DNA from: Nocardia sp. CC227C
GTDB taxonomy: Bacteria; Actinomycetota; Actinomycetes; Mycobacteriales; Mycobacteriaceae
Assembly: GCF_030767025.1 (NCBI RefSeq)
Contig: NZ_JASITE010000024.1
Span: 29,249-93,248 of the forward strand
Length of the DNA stretch: 64,000 bases
Direction: 5' to 3'
The notes below the pieces were generated by a model. It did not search any database. It was not told where the DNA came from and was given only the letters and a program-made list of their open reading frames with translations. Numbering within the stretch: position 1 is the stretch's first letter; each line of letters opens with the position of its first letter. A program made the position numbers and the translations under genes. Below, piece after piece: positions 16,217 through 25,907 of the stretch.

Positions 16217-18478
16217 ATGCTTACCAATCTCGCCCGCTTCGCCATGGCACGGCCGCGCGCCGTGCTGGTGGCCGCGTTGTTGCTGATGATCATCTGCGGT
16301 GGCTTCGGCGCGACCGTGAAATCGCACATGGTCGGCGGCGGCTACCTCACCTCCGAACTGGAGTCGGTGCGCGCCAACGACTTCATCGAGGACAACTTCC
16401 CCGGCGGCAACCCGAACCTCATTGTCATGATCACCGCCGAGGGCGGGGTGAACAGCCCGGAGGCGCGCGGCGAGGCACAGCGCATCACCGATGAGCTGCG
16501 CGCCGATTCGAGCATCACCGGGGTGCGGTCGTACTGGACCACCGTGACCGAGCGCTCGGATCTGGCGACCGCGCTGCGCAGCAAGGACAGCAAGCGCGGC
16601 CTCGTCATGGCCACCCTGCTCGGCACCGACACCGAGATCCAGAACCGCGCCGCCGAACTCACCGGCGATCTCAGTGGCGACCGCGACGGCGTCCAGGTGC
16701 GGGTGGGCGGTATGGCGGGCACCTTCGCCGATATCAACCACCAGGTGGAGAAGGATCTGATCCTGGCCGAGGCCATCGCCATTCCCATCTCGGGCCTGCT
16801 GCTGGTGCTGGTGTTCGGCTCCCTGGTGGCCGCGGCGCTGCCGATCGGCGTCGGCCTGTTCGCCATCGTCGCCACGCTCGGCATCCTGCGCGCGCTCACC
16901 ACGGTCATGGACGTGTCGATCTTCGCGTTGAACATGACCAGCGCGCTGGGTCTGGCCCTGGCCATCGACTACAGCCTGTTCCTCGTCAGCCGCTACCGCG
17001 AGGAACTCGCGGCGGGCCGCGACACCCGCGCCGCCATTCTGCGCGCGGTGCAGACGGCGGGCCGCACGGTGGTGTTCTCGGGCCTGACCGTGGCGCTGGC
17101 GCTGGCGGCGCTGGCGGTGTTCCCGCAACCGTTCTTCAAATCCTTCGCCTACGCCGGGGTGGCGGTGGTGGCCGCGGCGGTCGGCGCGGCGGTGCTGCTG
17201 CTCCCGGCCGCGCTGGTGCTGCTCGGCGATCGGATCAATGCCCTGGATCTGCGGAAACCGCTGCGGCGCGCGCTCGGCCGGCCCGAGCCCACGCCGCAGC
17301 GACCCGAGGACAGTGGCTGGTACCGGCTGGTCATGTGGGTCATGCGGCGGTCCGTCCCGGTCGCCGTGGTGACCGGCGCGGTGCTGCTGGCGCTCGGATC
17401 ACCGTTCCTCGGCGCGCATTTCGGCAGCCCGGACGATCGGGTGATCGGCGATTTCGCCTCCAGCCGCCAGGTCGGCGACGCGCTGCGCGAGGATTTCACC
17501 GCCGATATGGCGTCCAGTGCCGTGGTGGTGCTACCGGAATTCCAGGGCACCGGGGAGCAGATCGGCACCTACGCCGCCGCGTTGTCGAAGGTGCCGGACG
17601 TGCCCGCGGTGATGTCGAGTGCGGGCGTCTACGTCGACGGTACGAAGATGGCGGCCGGACTGCCCGAGATGGCCGGACCGGCGGGCACCTACCTGTCGGT
17701 GGGCACCCGGCTCGCGCCCGCGTCGGTGGAGGGCAAGGAGCAGCTGGCCACCCTGCGCGAGGTGCCCGCACCCGGCGAGGTGCTGTTCGGCGGCGCGGCG
17801 GCGCTGGACGAGGACACCATGGATTCGGTGATCCAACGGCTGCCGCTGGCCGTCGGGCTCATCGCGGTGATCACCCTGATCCTGTTGTTCCTGTTCACCG
17901 GCAGCGTGGTGCTGCCGGTGAAGGCGCTGCTGCTGAATCTGCTCTCGGTGACCGCCACCTTCGGGGCGATGATCTGGATCTTCCAGGACGGGCATCTGTC
18001 CGGCCTGCTCGGTTTCACCCCGACCGGCACCATCGACCTGTTCATGCCGATCCTGATGTTCTGCCTGGCCTTCGGCATGTCCATGGACTACGAGGTCTTC
18101 CTGCTCTCCCGCATTCGGGAGGAGTGGCTGGCCTCGGATCGCAGCGCCGACGCGAACGCCCGCTCGGTGGCGCTGGGCGTGGCCCGCACCGGCCGCATCT
18201 TCACCGCCGCGGCGGGCCTGATGGCGGTGGTGCTGCTGGCGGTGGCCACCTCCCAGGTGGCGGCCATGAAACTCTTCGGCATCGGCCTGGCCCTGGCGAT
18301 CGTGGCCGATGCCACGGTGATCCGCGGCCTGCTGGCCCCGGCGCTGATGCGGCTGATGAGCACCGCCAACTGGTGGGCTCCGAAACCCCTTGCGGCGCTG
18401 CACAAGCGGATCGGACTGGAAGAGGAGGGCGCGGAGCCGGAGCGGCCCGCGCCGGCCCTCCAGAAGCTCGGCTCCTGA
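16217..18478 (+). CDS. MMPL-family RND transporter
   Basis: This encodes 753 residues with about 12 membrane helices in two halves, each preceded by an extracytoplasmic domain, as in MmpL/RND exporters driven by protons. The two proton-relay pairs typical of MmpL3-like proteins are visible: D251-Y252 in AIDYSLFLVSRYREE and D624-Y625 in MDYEVFLLSRIREE. These proteins export lipids or hydrophobic compounds across the inner membrane. Its substrate is unknown. I chose the ATG at 16217, with GGAGGGCAG just upstream. A TetR gene lies convergently 31 bases beyond its stop and may control it; the nested palindromes upstream are candidate sites. Confidence 0.92.
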   Translation: MLTNLARFAMARPRAVLVAALLLMIICGGFGATVKSHMVGGGYLTSELESVRANDFIEDNFPGGNPNLIVMITAEGGVNSPEARGEAQRITDELRADSSITGVRSYWTTVTERSDLATALRSKDSKRGLVMATLLGTDTEIQNRAAELTGDLSGDRDGVQVRVGGMAGTFADINHQVEKDLILAEAIAIPISGLLLVLVFGSLVAAALPIGVGLFAIVATLGILRALTTVMDVSIFALNMTSALGLALAIDYSLFLVSRYREELAAGRDTRAAILRAVQTAGRTVVFSGLTVALALAALAVFPQPFFKSFAYAGVAVVAAAVGAAVLLLPAALVLLGDRINALDLRKPLRRALGRPEPTPQRPEDSGWYRLVMWVMRRSVPVAVVTGAVLLALGSPFLGAHFGSPDDRVIGDFASSRQVGDALREDFTADMASSAVVVLPEFQGTGEQIGTYAAALSKVPDVPAVMSSAGVYVDGTKMAAGLPEMAGPAGTYLSVGTRLAPASVEGKEQLATLREVPAPGEVLFGGAAALDEDTMDSVIQRLPLAVGLIAVITLILLFLFTGSVVLPVKALLLNLLSVTATFGAMIWIFQDGHLSGLLGFTPTGTIDLFMPILMFCLAFGMSMDYEVFLLSRIREEWLASDRSADANARSVALGVARTGRIFTAAAGLMAVVLLAVATSQVAAMKLFGIGLALAIVADATVIRGLLAPALMRLMSTANWWAPKPLAALHKRIGLEEEGAEPERPAPALQKLGS

Positions 18479-18509
18479 CCGGCCGCCTGCCGAAGGCGAG
18501 GCGCGGACG

Positions 18510-19193
18510 CTACCGCCCCGGCTCCGCGCTCGCCCGGCGACCCAGCTCCATGACCGTGAGGAAGTGCGTGAGGTCCGCGATGAGGCTGTCCACCGAATCC
18601 GGCGCACCGCCGTCGTCGTGATGGTGCAGCCAGTCGGCGACCAGTTCGAACATGCCGCCGATGGCCGCCAAACTCACGGCGAGACTGCGCCTTTCGTCCA
18701 TGTCCGCTTCAGGCCACTGGGTGTCGAGGAAGGCCGCGGCCCAGCGGCGGTTGCCGCGGCGCTGTTTCTCCACGGCGGGTGAGATGCCGCCCGCCTCGCC
18801 GAAGGTCACCTTGGCCAGCCGCGCGTCGTCGGCGATGGCGTGCACGAAGGCCGCGACGAGGGCGCGCAGCCGCTGCTGCCACGGCAGTTCGGCGGTCTCC
18901 GCGGCCACCTGCGCCACCCGGGTCTGGAACTGCACGGTGATTTGCTCCAGCAGGGCGCGGTAACAGGCTTCCTTGCTGTCGAAGTGGTCGTAGAAGCCTT
19001 TGGTGCCGACATAGGCGTGCTGACAGATCTGCTCGATCGAGGTGCCCGAATAGCTCTGCTGGGCAAAGAGTTCGGTCGCCGCCGCGAGGAGCTGACGACG
19101 CCGCTGCGCACTGCGCTCCTCGGCGTCCATGCCACGGATCCGACGCCGCGCCGGTGCGGGGTCGGGCCGCGCGGCGGATTTGCTGCGGGTCAT
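18510..19193 (-). CDS. TetR-family transcriptional regulator
   Basis: This encodes 227 residues from the ATG at 19193; a TTG two codons earlier is a weaker alternative. The helix-turn-helix is in TSIEQICQHAYVGTKGFYDHF, preceded by a basic arm with RRRQLLAAATELF. The C-terminal domain is of the type with a conserved tryptophan pair (WQQRLRALVAAFV). It is divergent from the lipase gene with an 80-base gap that holds the palindrome AAGAATTCTT (19223-19232), and convergent with the MMPL gene. It could regulate either; the position next to the lipase promoter favours the lipase and itself. Confidence 0.87.
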   Translation of the reverse strand: MTRSKSAARPDPAPARRRIRGMDAEERSAQRRRQLLAAATELFAQQSYSGTSIEQICQHAYVGTKGFYDHFDSKEACYRALLEQITVQFQTRVAQVAAETAELPWQQRLRALVAAFVHAIADDARLAKVTFGEAGGISPAVEKQRRGNRRWAAAFLDTQWPEADMDERRSLAVSLAAIGGMFELVADWLHHHDDGGAPDSVDSLIADLTHFLTVMELGRRASAEPGR

Positions 19194-19272
19194 AGGCAAA
19201 CCTTAGCCGCGTCCTTTCGAAAAAGAATTCTTGTTGATAACAGGATAGCGTGTTGTAATCGTCGTCACGTCG

Positions 19273-20706
19273 ATGAGGAAGGGAACAGACGTGGCAGGGA
19301 TCAATGGGGATCGCCGAAGGCGGGGGTGGCGGCGTTTCACCGCGGCCGTGCTCGCGACCGCGGCGGTAATGAGCACGGCGGTGGCCATGACCACCACGGC
19401 ACTGCTGGCTGGCCCGGCGGGCACGGCCGCCGCGGCACCGCAGCCGGTGGATACGGACCCGTTCTATCAAGCGCCCGAGGGCTTCGAATCCGCCGCGCCG
19501 GGCGACATTCTGCGGTCGCGCGAAGTGCAGTTGGCGGTGCTGACGGTGCTCCCGGTGCGAGTTCGCGCCTGGCAGTTGCTGTATCGCACCACCGACCTGT
19601 TCGAGCAGCCCACGGTGGCGGCGACCACGGTGGCGGTTCCCATGGGGGCCAACACCTCTCGCAGCAGACCGCTGGTCTCGCACCAGTTCTTCTACGACAG
19701 CGCCGCACCGCACTGCGCGCCCTCGTTCCTGTTGCAGCAGGGCGGCGGCCTGGCGGGTGTCGAGGGCATCCACTCCAATGTGGAGTACCTGGAACTCGCG
19801 GCCTCCATCAGCCAGGGCTACGCCATCAACGTGCCCGACTACGAGGGCCTGAACGGGCACCTGGCGGTCGCCAAGGAACCCGGCTACATGGTGCTCGACA
19901 GCATTCGCGCCGCCCAACGCTTCGAACCGCTCGGCCTGGACGGCACGAACACGCCGGTGGCGCTGTGGGGGTACTCCGGCGGCGGCATGGCCAGCGGCTG
20001 GGCCGCGGAGATGCATCCCACCTACGCGCCGGAGCTGAACATCGAGGGCGCTGCCATCGGCGCACCGGTCTCGGACGTGGAATCACTGCTGCACGTGAAC
20101 GGCTCCATGTTCTCCAGCCTCATCGGCATCGGCATCGCGTCGCTCATGAACGCCTACCCGGAGTTCGCCGCCGCGACCGAGCGCGTGCTCACCCCCGAGG
20201 GGCGGGCGCTGATGCACCGCACCAACGACCAGTGCCTGCCGCGCAACGCGCTGACCATGATGTTCATCGACTATCAGAAAATGCTGACCATCCCCATCGC
20301 GGAGTACCTGGCGCTGCCGGAAGTCCGCGAGGTGTTCGACGCGACGGTGCTCGGCAACCACGCGCCGACCACGCCGATCATGCTCTACCAGGGCGTCTTC
20401 GACGAAGCCGTGCCGGTCTTCGACAATGACGCGCTCGTACCCAAGTGGTGCGCGGGCGGCACGTCGGTGCTCTACAAGCGCGACCACCTCAGCGAGCATC
20501 TGACCCTGCCCACCCTGGGCATGGGCGACGCCTTCAACTGGCTGCGCGGCCGCCTGGCCCCCGGCGCGCCCGATCAGGTGGGCTGCCGGACGGAGAACCA
20601 CCTGTCGCTGTTCTTCGACCTCCAGGACATCCTGATGCAGACCGAGATCAACCTCAACGCCACCTTCGGCGCGCTGGGTTGGCCCATCGGACCTCAGGAG
20701 CGCTGA
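19273..20706 (+). CDS. secreted lipase (LIP family, alpha/beta hydrolase)
   Basis: This encodes 477 residues. An N-terminal export signal is clear: a basic stretch RRRRGWRR, a hydrophobic run AAVLATAAVMSTAVAM, then an Ala-rich cleavage zone ending AAAAP near residue 56. The nucleophile serine is S235 in GYSGGG. The protein belongs to the secretory lipase family typified by fungal CAL-A lipases and found in actinomycetes; the substrate is likely triacylglycerol or another ester. Four or more cysteines suggest disulfides. The GTG at 19291 is an alternative start better placed after AGGAAGGG; it would remove six residues and leave the signal intact. A long hairpin terminator follows. Confidence 0.9.
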   Translation: MRKGTDVAGINGDRRRRGWRRFTAAVLATAAVMSTAVAMTTTALLAGPAGTAAAAPQPVDTDPFYQAPEGFESAAPGDILRSREVQLAVLTVLPVRVRAWQLLYRTTDLFEQPTVAATTVAVPMGANTSRSRPLVSHQFFYDSAAPHCAPSFLLQQGGGLAGVEGIHSNVEYLELAASISQGYAINVPDYEGLNGHLAVAKEPGYMVLDSIRAAQRFEPLGLDGTNTPVALWGYSGGGMASGWAAEMHPTYAPELNIEGAAIGAPVSDVESLLHVNGSMFSSLIGIGIASLMNAYPEFAAATERVLTPEGRALMHRTNDQCLPRNALTMMFIDYQKMLTIPIAEYLALPEVREVFDATVLGNHAPTTPIMLYQGVFDEAVPVFDNDALVPKWCAGGTSVLYKRDHLSEHLTLPTLGMGDAFNWLRGRLAPGAPDQVGCRTENHLSLFFDLQDILMQTEINLNATFGALGWPIGPQER

Positions 20707-20731
20707 GAAACCTTCTCGCTCAGCCCCTGTG

Positions 20732-20772
20732 ACTCGGGTCCCGACCGCAACCGGAGCGGTCGGGGCCCGAGT
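20732..20772 (+). terminator. long hairpin after the lipase gene
   Basis: Arms of 17 bases (ACTCGGGTCCCGACCGC and its near complement, one G-T wobble) flank a 7-base loop, 26 bases past the lipase stop. It separates the lipase transcript from the thiC leader. Confidence 0.8.
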
Positions 20773-20861
20773 GCGCGCACGCGGGTATCCGCCGCCCGCG
20801 GCGGTCTCGTGACGCGACTCACGGTGGACCGGTATGGTCGGCAGCGTTATCTATTCGCATG

Positions 20862-20950
20862 CCAACGGGGGCTCGCACCAGCGGGCTGAGAGGACGGCTA
20901 GTGGGCCGTCGACCGTATGAACCTGACCGGGTAATGCCGGCGTAGGGAGG
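20862..20950 (+). promoter_or_regulatory. TPP riboswitch (THI element) of thiC
   Basis: The conserved core of the thiamine-pyrophosphate riboswitch is present: GGGGGCTCGC, then GCGGGCTGAGAGGA, then TATGAACCTGACCGGGTAATG, then CGTAGGGAGG. The last block also contains the GGGAGG ribosome-binding site of thiC, 7 bases before its ATG. TPP binding therefore probably hides the ribosome-binding site and blocks translation. No separate terminator hairpin is seen between the aptamer and the start codon. Confidence 0.95.
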
Positions 20951-20957
20951 ATTCACA

Positions 20958-22628
<1,671 letters not shown>

Positions 22629-22633
22629 TCCCG

Positions 22634-22671
22634 GCACGGTGGTCCGCACCCGTCGGTGCGGACCACCGTGC
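22634..22671. terminator. bidirectional terminator between thiC and the VOC gene
   Basis: Perfect 17-base arms starting GCACGGTGGTCCGC flank a 4-base loop CGTC. The hairpin fills the gap between the thiC stop and the stop of the convergent VOC gene. Confidence 0.85.
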
Positions 22672-23079
22672 TCAGGCGCGCGCGGAGATCTGCTGGACGC
22701 CCCAGCTGTTGCCGTCCGGGTCGTCGAAGTAGATGAAGCCGACATTGTCGAGCGGGTCGGCGGTGGGGGACGGATTCACGCCGACCACCTCGATATCGCT
22801 GACCGGGACGCCGCGCTCCACCAGTTCGGCGTGGGCGCGCTTCAGGTCGGGCACCACCAGTTGCAGGCCCTTGAGGCAGCCCGGCTCCATATGGGGCACC
22901 ACGCCCTCGCCGATCACGATGGAGCAGCCGGAGCCGGGCGGGGTCAACTGCACGACCCGCATCCCCTCGGCGATGTGCGTGTCGTGGTCGACGGTGAAGC
23001 CCAGTTGGCGGGCGTAGAAGTCCAGGGCGCGATCCACATCCGATACCGGGACGATCACGACCTCGAGGGTCCAGTTCAT
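22672..23079 (-). CDS. VOC-superfamily (glyoxalase/bleomycin-resistance-like) protein
   Basis: This encodes 135 residues. Two beta-alpha-beta-beta-beta repeats of the vicinal oxygen chelate fold are visible: EVVIVPVSDVDRALDFYARQ at the start and LDNVGFIYFDDPDGNSWGVQ at the end, the latter a family signature. Family members include glyoxalases, ring-cleaving dioxygenases and resistance proteins; the specific role cannot be assigned. The ATG at 23079 gives the standard N-terminus, and open codons further upstream are Arg-rich and implausible. It ends at the thiC terminator. The neighbouring TetR gene is on the same strand, upstream by 104 bases. Confidence 0.88.
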   Translation of the reverse strand: MNWTLEVVIVPVSDVDRALDFYARQLGFTVDHDTHIAEGMRVVQLTPPGSGCSIVIGEGVVPHMEPGCLKGLQLVVPDLKRAHAELVERGVPVSDIEVVGVNPSPTADPLDNVGFIYFDDPDGNSWGVQQISARA

Positions 23080-23183
23080 GGCTCGAGCCTTCCTGCGGGG
23101 CGGACAGCTGTCACCACTATGGACGTGACGGGCGGGTGAAAGTGGTCGTTCCCGCTCGATTCGGTGTGTCCGATGTCCGGAGA

Positions 23184-23831
23184 TCAGTGCTTCGGCTGCC
23201 AGCGCTGTGCGAATTCGCCCGGCCGCGGTGCCGGGCCGGGGAGTTTTCCCGAGGCGGCGAGCCCGTCCACGAGCATGGCCAGGACGCGGCGGCGCAGTTG
23301 CGCGGTGCGGTCCGGGTCCGGCAGCGAGATGGCGGCGCACGCCTCGAGGATCAGGCCGAGATCGGCCACGGTCGCGTCCGCGCGCAAGGTACCTGACGCG
23401 TGCGCCCGGCGGATCAGCTCCTCGTTGAGCTCCCCGGACCGCCGGATATCCGGGAGCATCGAGTCGTCCGGAGTGAAGGTGCCCGCCAGGTGCACGGTCA
23501 GCGAGTGCACATCCGCGTCCACCACACGTTCCAGGAACCCGATCAGCTCCCGCCAGCCGTCGGCACCCGCCAATGCCGCCTCGGCTTCGGCGTTGTAGCG
23601 GCGCAGCCCCTCGTGACAGAGGGTGCGCAGCAGCGCCTCCTTGTTGGCGTAGCGGCGGTACAGGGCGCTGATGCCCACGCCCGCGCGTTCCGCCACCGCG
23701 GCGATCGGTGCGCCGGCGTCGGCGAGGAAGACCTCGCGGGCGGCCCGCAGGATGAGCTCGTCATTGCGGGCGGCCTGCGCCTTGCGGCCGGGCAGTGCGC
23801 GCCGAGCTGGGGTTTCGGTGGTCTCGGTCAT
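23184..23831 (-). CDS. TetR-family transcriptional regulator
   Basis: This encodes 215 residues with a helix-turn-helix at about residues 44-63 (IAAVAERAGVGISALYRRYA). It is divergent from the epoxide hydrolase gene across 88 bases that hold two related inverted repeats, so it probably represses the hydrolase and itself. The C-terminal domain is of a common actinobacterial type and the inducer cannot be read. The VOC gene downstream, same strand, could be a further target by read-through. Confidence 0.9.
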   Translation of the reverse strand: MTETTETPARRALPGRKAQAARNDELILRAAREVFLADAGAPIAAVAERAGVGISALYRRYANKEALLRTLCHEGLRRYNAEAEAALAGADGWRELIGFLERVVDADVHSLTVHLAGTFTPDDSMLPDIRRSGELNEELIRRAHASGTLRADATVADLGLILEACAAISLPDPDRTAQLRRRVLAMLVDGLAASGKLPGPAPRPGEFAQRWQPKH

Positions 23832-23851
23832 GACTTCAGAATAACACTTGA

Positions 23852-23901
23852 AACGGAATGCTCCGTTCCGCTATAGTTAGAACAGAACGAAACATTCCGT
23901 T
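23852..23901. promoter_or_regulatory. two related operators in the tetR/epoxide hydrolase gap
   Basis: AACGGAATGCTCCGTT (23852-23867) has perfect 6-base arms. AACGAAACATTCCGTT (23886-23901) is the same motif with one arm mismatch. They start 34 bases apart. The first is 20 bases from the regulator start and the second 18 bases before the hydrolase start, so each may cover one promoter. Confidence 0.65.
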
Positions 23902-23919
23902 CCACATCAGGAGAGAATC

Positions 23920-25011
23920 ATGAACGCCGCCGACGCCATCCGCCCCTTCCGCATCGAGATCCCGCAGGCCGATCTGGACGAGCTGCGGGACCGCCTGGCC
24001 CGCACCCGCTGGGCCGACCAGGTCCCGGGCTCCGGCGACACCTACGGGGTGAGTGTCGACCGGGTGCGGCACCTGGTCGACTACTGGCAGGGCGGATTCG
24101 ACTGGCGCAAGGTCGAGGAGCGGCTCAATGCCCACCCGCAGTTCATCACCGAGATCGACGGGCAGACGATTCATTTCCTGCACGTGCGCTCGGAACGGGA
24201 GAACGCCTTCCCGCTCATCCTGACCCACGGCTGGCCGGGCACCTTCGTGGAATTCCTCGGCGTCATCGAACCGCTCACCGCGGCGGGTTTCGATCTGGTC
24301 ATCCCCTCCATCCCGGGTTTCGGATTCTCCGGCCCGACCACCGAGGCGGGCTGGAACAACACCCGCATCGCGACCGCGTGGGCCGAACTCATGCGGCGGC
24401 TCGGATACCGGCGCTACGGCGCGGTCGGCAATGACGCCGGCTCCCAGATCTCCGCCGAGCTGGGCCGGGTGGACGCCGAGCACATGGTGGGATCACATGT
24501 GGCGCAGGTGTATTCGTTCCCGTCGGGCGATCCGGCGGAGCTGGCGGATCTCACCGAGAGCGAGGCGCAGGCGCTCGAGACGCTGGACTGGTTCGCCAAG
24601 AACAAGATGAGCTTCAATATCCTGCACAGCCAGCAGCCGCAGACGCTGGCGCACGCCATCATGGATTCGCCGGCCGGTCTGGCGGGCTGGCTCGGGCAGC
24701 TGCTCGGTCCGGATCTGGACGACGATTTCGTGCTCACCCATATCGCCATCCACTGGTTCACCGGCACCGCCGGTTCGGCCACCCGCATCTACTTCGAGAA
24801 CGCGCGCGCCGAGCAGCCGACCGAGCCGACCACCGTGCCGATGGCGCTGAGCGGCTCGAACGGCGACTTCCACGGCATCCGCCGCTTCGCCGACCGCGAC
24901 CACAACATCGTGTCCTGGCAGACCCACGACGTGTTCAGCCACTACCTGCACCATGCCGCCCCGGAGCTGATGTCCGGCGAGATCACCGAGTTCTTCGCGC
25001 AGTACCGCTGA
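23920..25011 (+). CDS. epoxide hydrolase (EHN-type alpha/beta hydrolase)
   Basis: This encodes 363 residues. The N-terminal 110 residues are the EHN domain (IRPFRIEIPQADLDELRDRL). The alpha/beta hydrolase core shows the oxyanion motif THGWPGTF and the nucleophile D172 in the elbow GNDAG. The catalytic histidine is expected in FSHYLHHAAPEL, seven residues before the Pro-Glu-Leu. The enzyme should open epoxides of fatty or aromatic origin to diols. Control by the divergent TetR protein through the two operators is likely. A hairpin terminator follows. Confidence 0.92.
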   Translation: MNAADAIRPFRIEIPQADLDELRDRLARTRWADQVPGSGDTYGVSVDRVRHLVDYWQGGFDWRKVEERLNAHPQFITEIDGQTIHFLHVRSERENAFPLILTHGWPGTFVEFLGVIEPLTAAGFDLVIPSIPGFGFSGPTTEAGWNNTRIATAWAELMRRLGYRRYGAVGNDAGSQISAELGRVDAEHMVGSHVAQVYSFPSGDPAELADLTESEAQALETLDWFAKNKMSFNILHSQQPQTLAHAIMDSPAGLAGWLGQLLGPDLDDDFVLTHIAIHWFTGTAGSATRIYFENARAEQPTEPTTVPMALSGSNGDFHGIRRFADRDHNIVSWQTHDVFSHYLHHAAPELMSGEITEFFAQYR

Positions 25012-25024
25012 GCCGAGCGATTCC

Positions 25025-25052
25025 CGGCCCGCACCCACACGGGTGCGGGCCG
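25025..25052. terminator. bidirectional hairpin between epoxide hydrolase and vapC
   Basis: Perfect 12-base arms CGGCCCGCACCC and GGGTGCGGGCCG enclose the loop ACAC, 13 bases past the hydrolase stop. Confidence 0.8.
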
Positions 25053-25104
25053 AATCCGTTTGAGCGCACGCGGCGGCGAGCGGCCTCGCGGGCACGGCAC
25101 ATCC

Positions 25105-25539
25105 TCAGAGGTCGTCGGGCAACAGGCGAAAGGCGCTATGGTCGGTCAGCGGGGTGACCGCCCGGAAATCGCGACGGTCGAGCGTCAGCACCTCCACCGT
25201 TTCGTACCGTTCCGCCAACGAGACATTGGTGGCGTCGGTGAGATCCAGGTGCAGGGACAGGTACCTGTCCTGCACCTTGCGCGCGACCCGCAACAGGTCC
25301 GCGGAAACCGTGGGCACTTCGATGCGTCCGGTGCGCTCTTGCGCCAACAACCAGTCATTGACCGCATAAGCGGCCCGGCGATTGAGATTGCGAGTGGTAA
25401 TGTGCTCGACTTCGAGCAAGACGAGTGGTGAGACGATGGTCAGCGCGGCCTGCTGCAGCGCGGCGCGCGCGTCCGCGTGCTCAGGATCAGCCGAGTTGAA
25501 TGCGGCGATCAGGCCCGAGGTATCGCCGATCACTATCAT
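25105..25539 (-). CDS. vapC: VapC-type PIN-domain ribonuclease toxin
   Basis: This encodes 144 residues. PIN toxins cut RNA using an acidic metal site. The expected residues are present: D6 in GDTSG, E43 in LLEVEH, D102 in LTDATN, and D121 in LTLDRRDF. Its start overlaps the end of the antitoxin gene by 4 bases (ATGA), the usual arrangement for vapBC. It is at least 66 bases from any neighbour and behaves as a self-contained module. The RNA target cannot be predicted. Confidence 0.9.
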   Translation of the reverse strand: MIVIGDTSGLIAAFNSADPEHADARAALQQAALTIVSPLVLLEVEHITTRNLNRRAAYAVNDWLLAQERTGRIEVPTVSADLLRVARKVQDRYLSLHLDLTDATNVSLAERYETVEVLTLDRRDFRAVTPLTDHSAFRLLPDDL

Positions 25540-25787
25540 CCGGCATCGGCTTCGGTATCGGTGATCGCTTCTCGCACAACGCTGTCGATCTCATCCGCCG
25601 TCACGGCATGCCCGTAGTCGAGAACCGGGATATCCCACACCTCATCCCATCGCCGAGTACGTATCGCGGCCAGATGAAAGGCTTCACGAAAGTACTCGGA
25701 CTCCGGCCGCCCCTCGCGCGCTGCGGCCTTTTTCACCAGCTCGAGGTCGGCTTCGTCCACCATGACCGTCGTCTTCTTCAAACCCAT
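25536..25787 (-). CDS. vapB: VapB-type antitoxin
   Basis: This encodes 83 residues. The N-terminus MGLKKTTVMVDEADLELVKK is a ribbon-helix-helix DNA-binding pattern, followed by an acidic, Trp-containing tail (WDEVWDIPVLDYGH) that likely wraps VapC. The start codon lies 2 bases after a perfect inverted repeat, leaving no room for a Shine-Dalgarno site, so the message may be leaderless. Together with vapC it forms a type II toxin-antitoxin pair that should repress itself. Confidence 0.87.
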   Translation of the reverse strand: MGLKKTTVMVDEADLELVKKAAAREGRPESEYFREAFHLAAIRTRRWDEVWDIPVLDYGHAVTADEIDSVVREAITDTEADAG

Positions 25788-25789
25788 AC

Positions 25790-25813
25790 GGTTATGGTAC
25801 CCGCACCATAACC
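25790..25813 (-). promoter_or_regulatory. vapBC operator with overlapping -10 box
   Basis: Perfect 9-base arms GGTTATGGT and ACCATAACC are separated by 6 bases. On the minus strand the arm nearer the gene contains TACCAT, a -10-like hexamer about 9 bases before the ATG. Repressor binding would cover the promoter directly. Confidence 0.65.
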
Positions 25814-25907
25814 TTCGGTCGAAACCCCGCGCCTGTCGCGACTGCCCGCCGACAGGCCGGGGCTTCCCTGATGGACGCCCACCAGCTCACCGCTCCCCCG
25901 CCGACGC

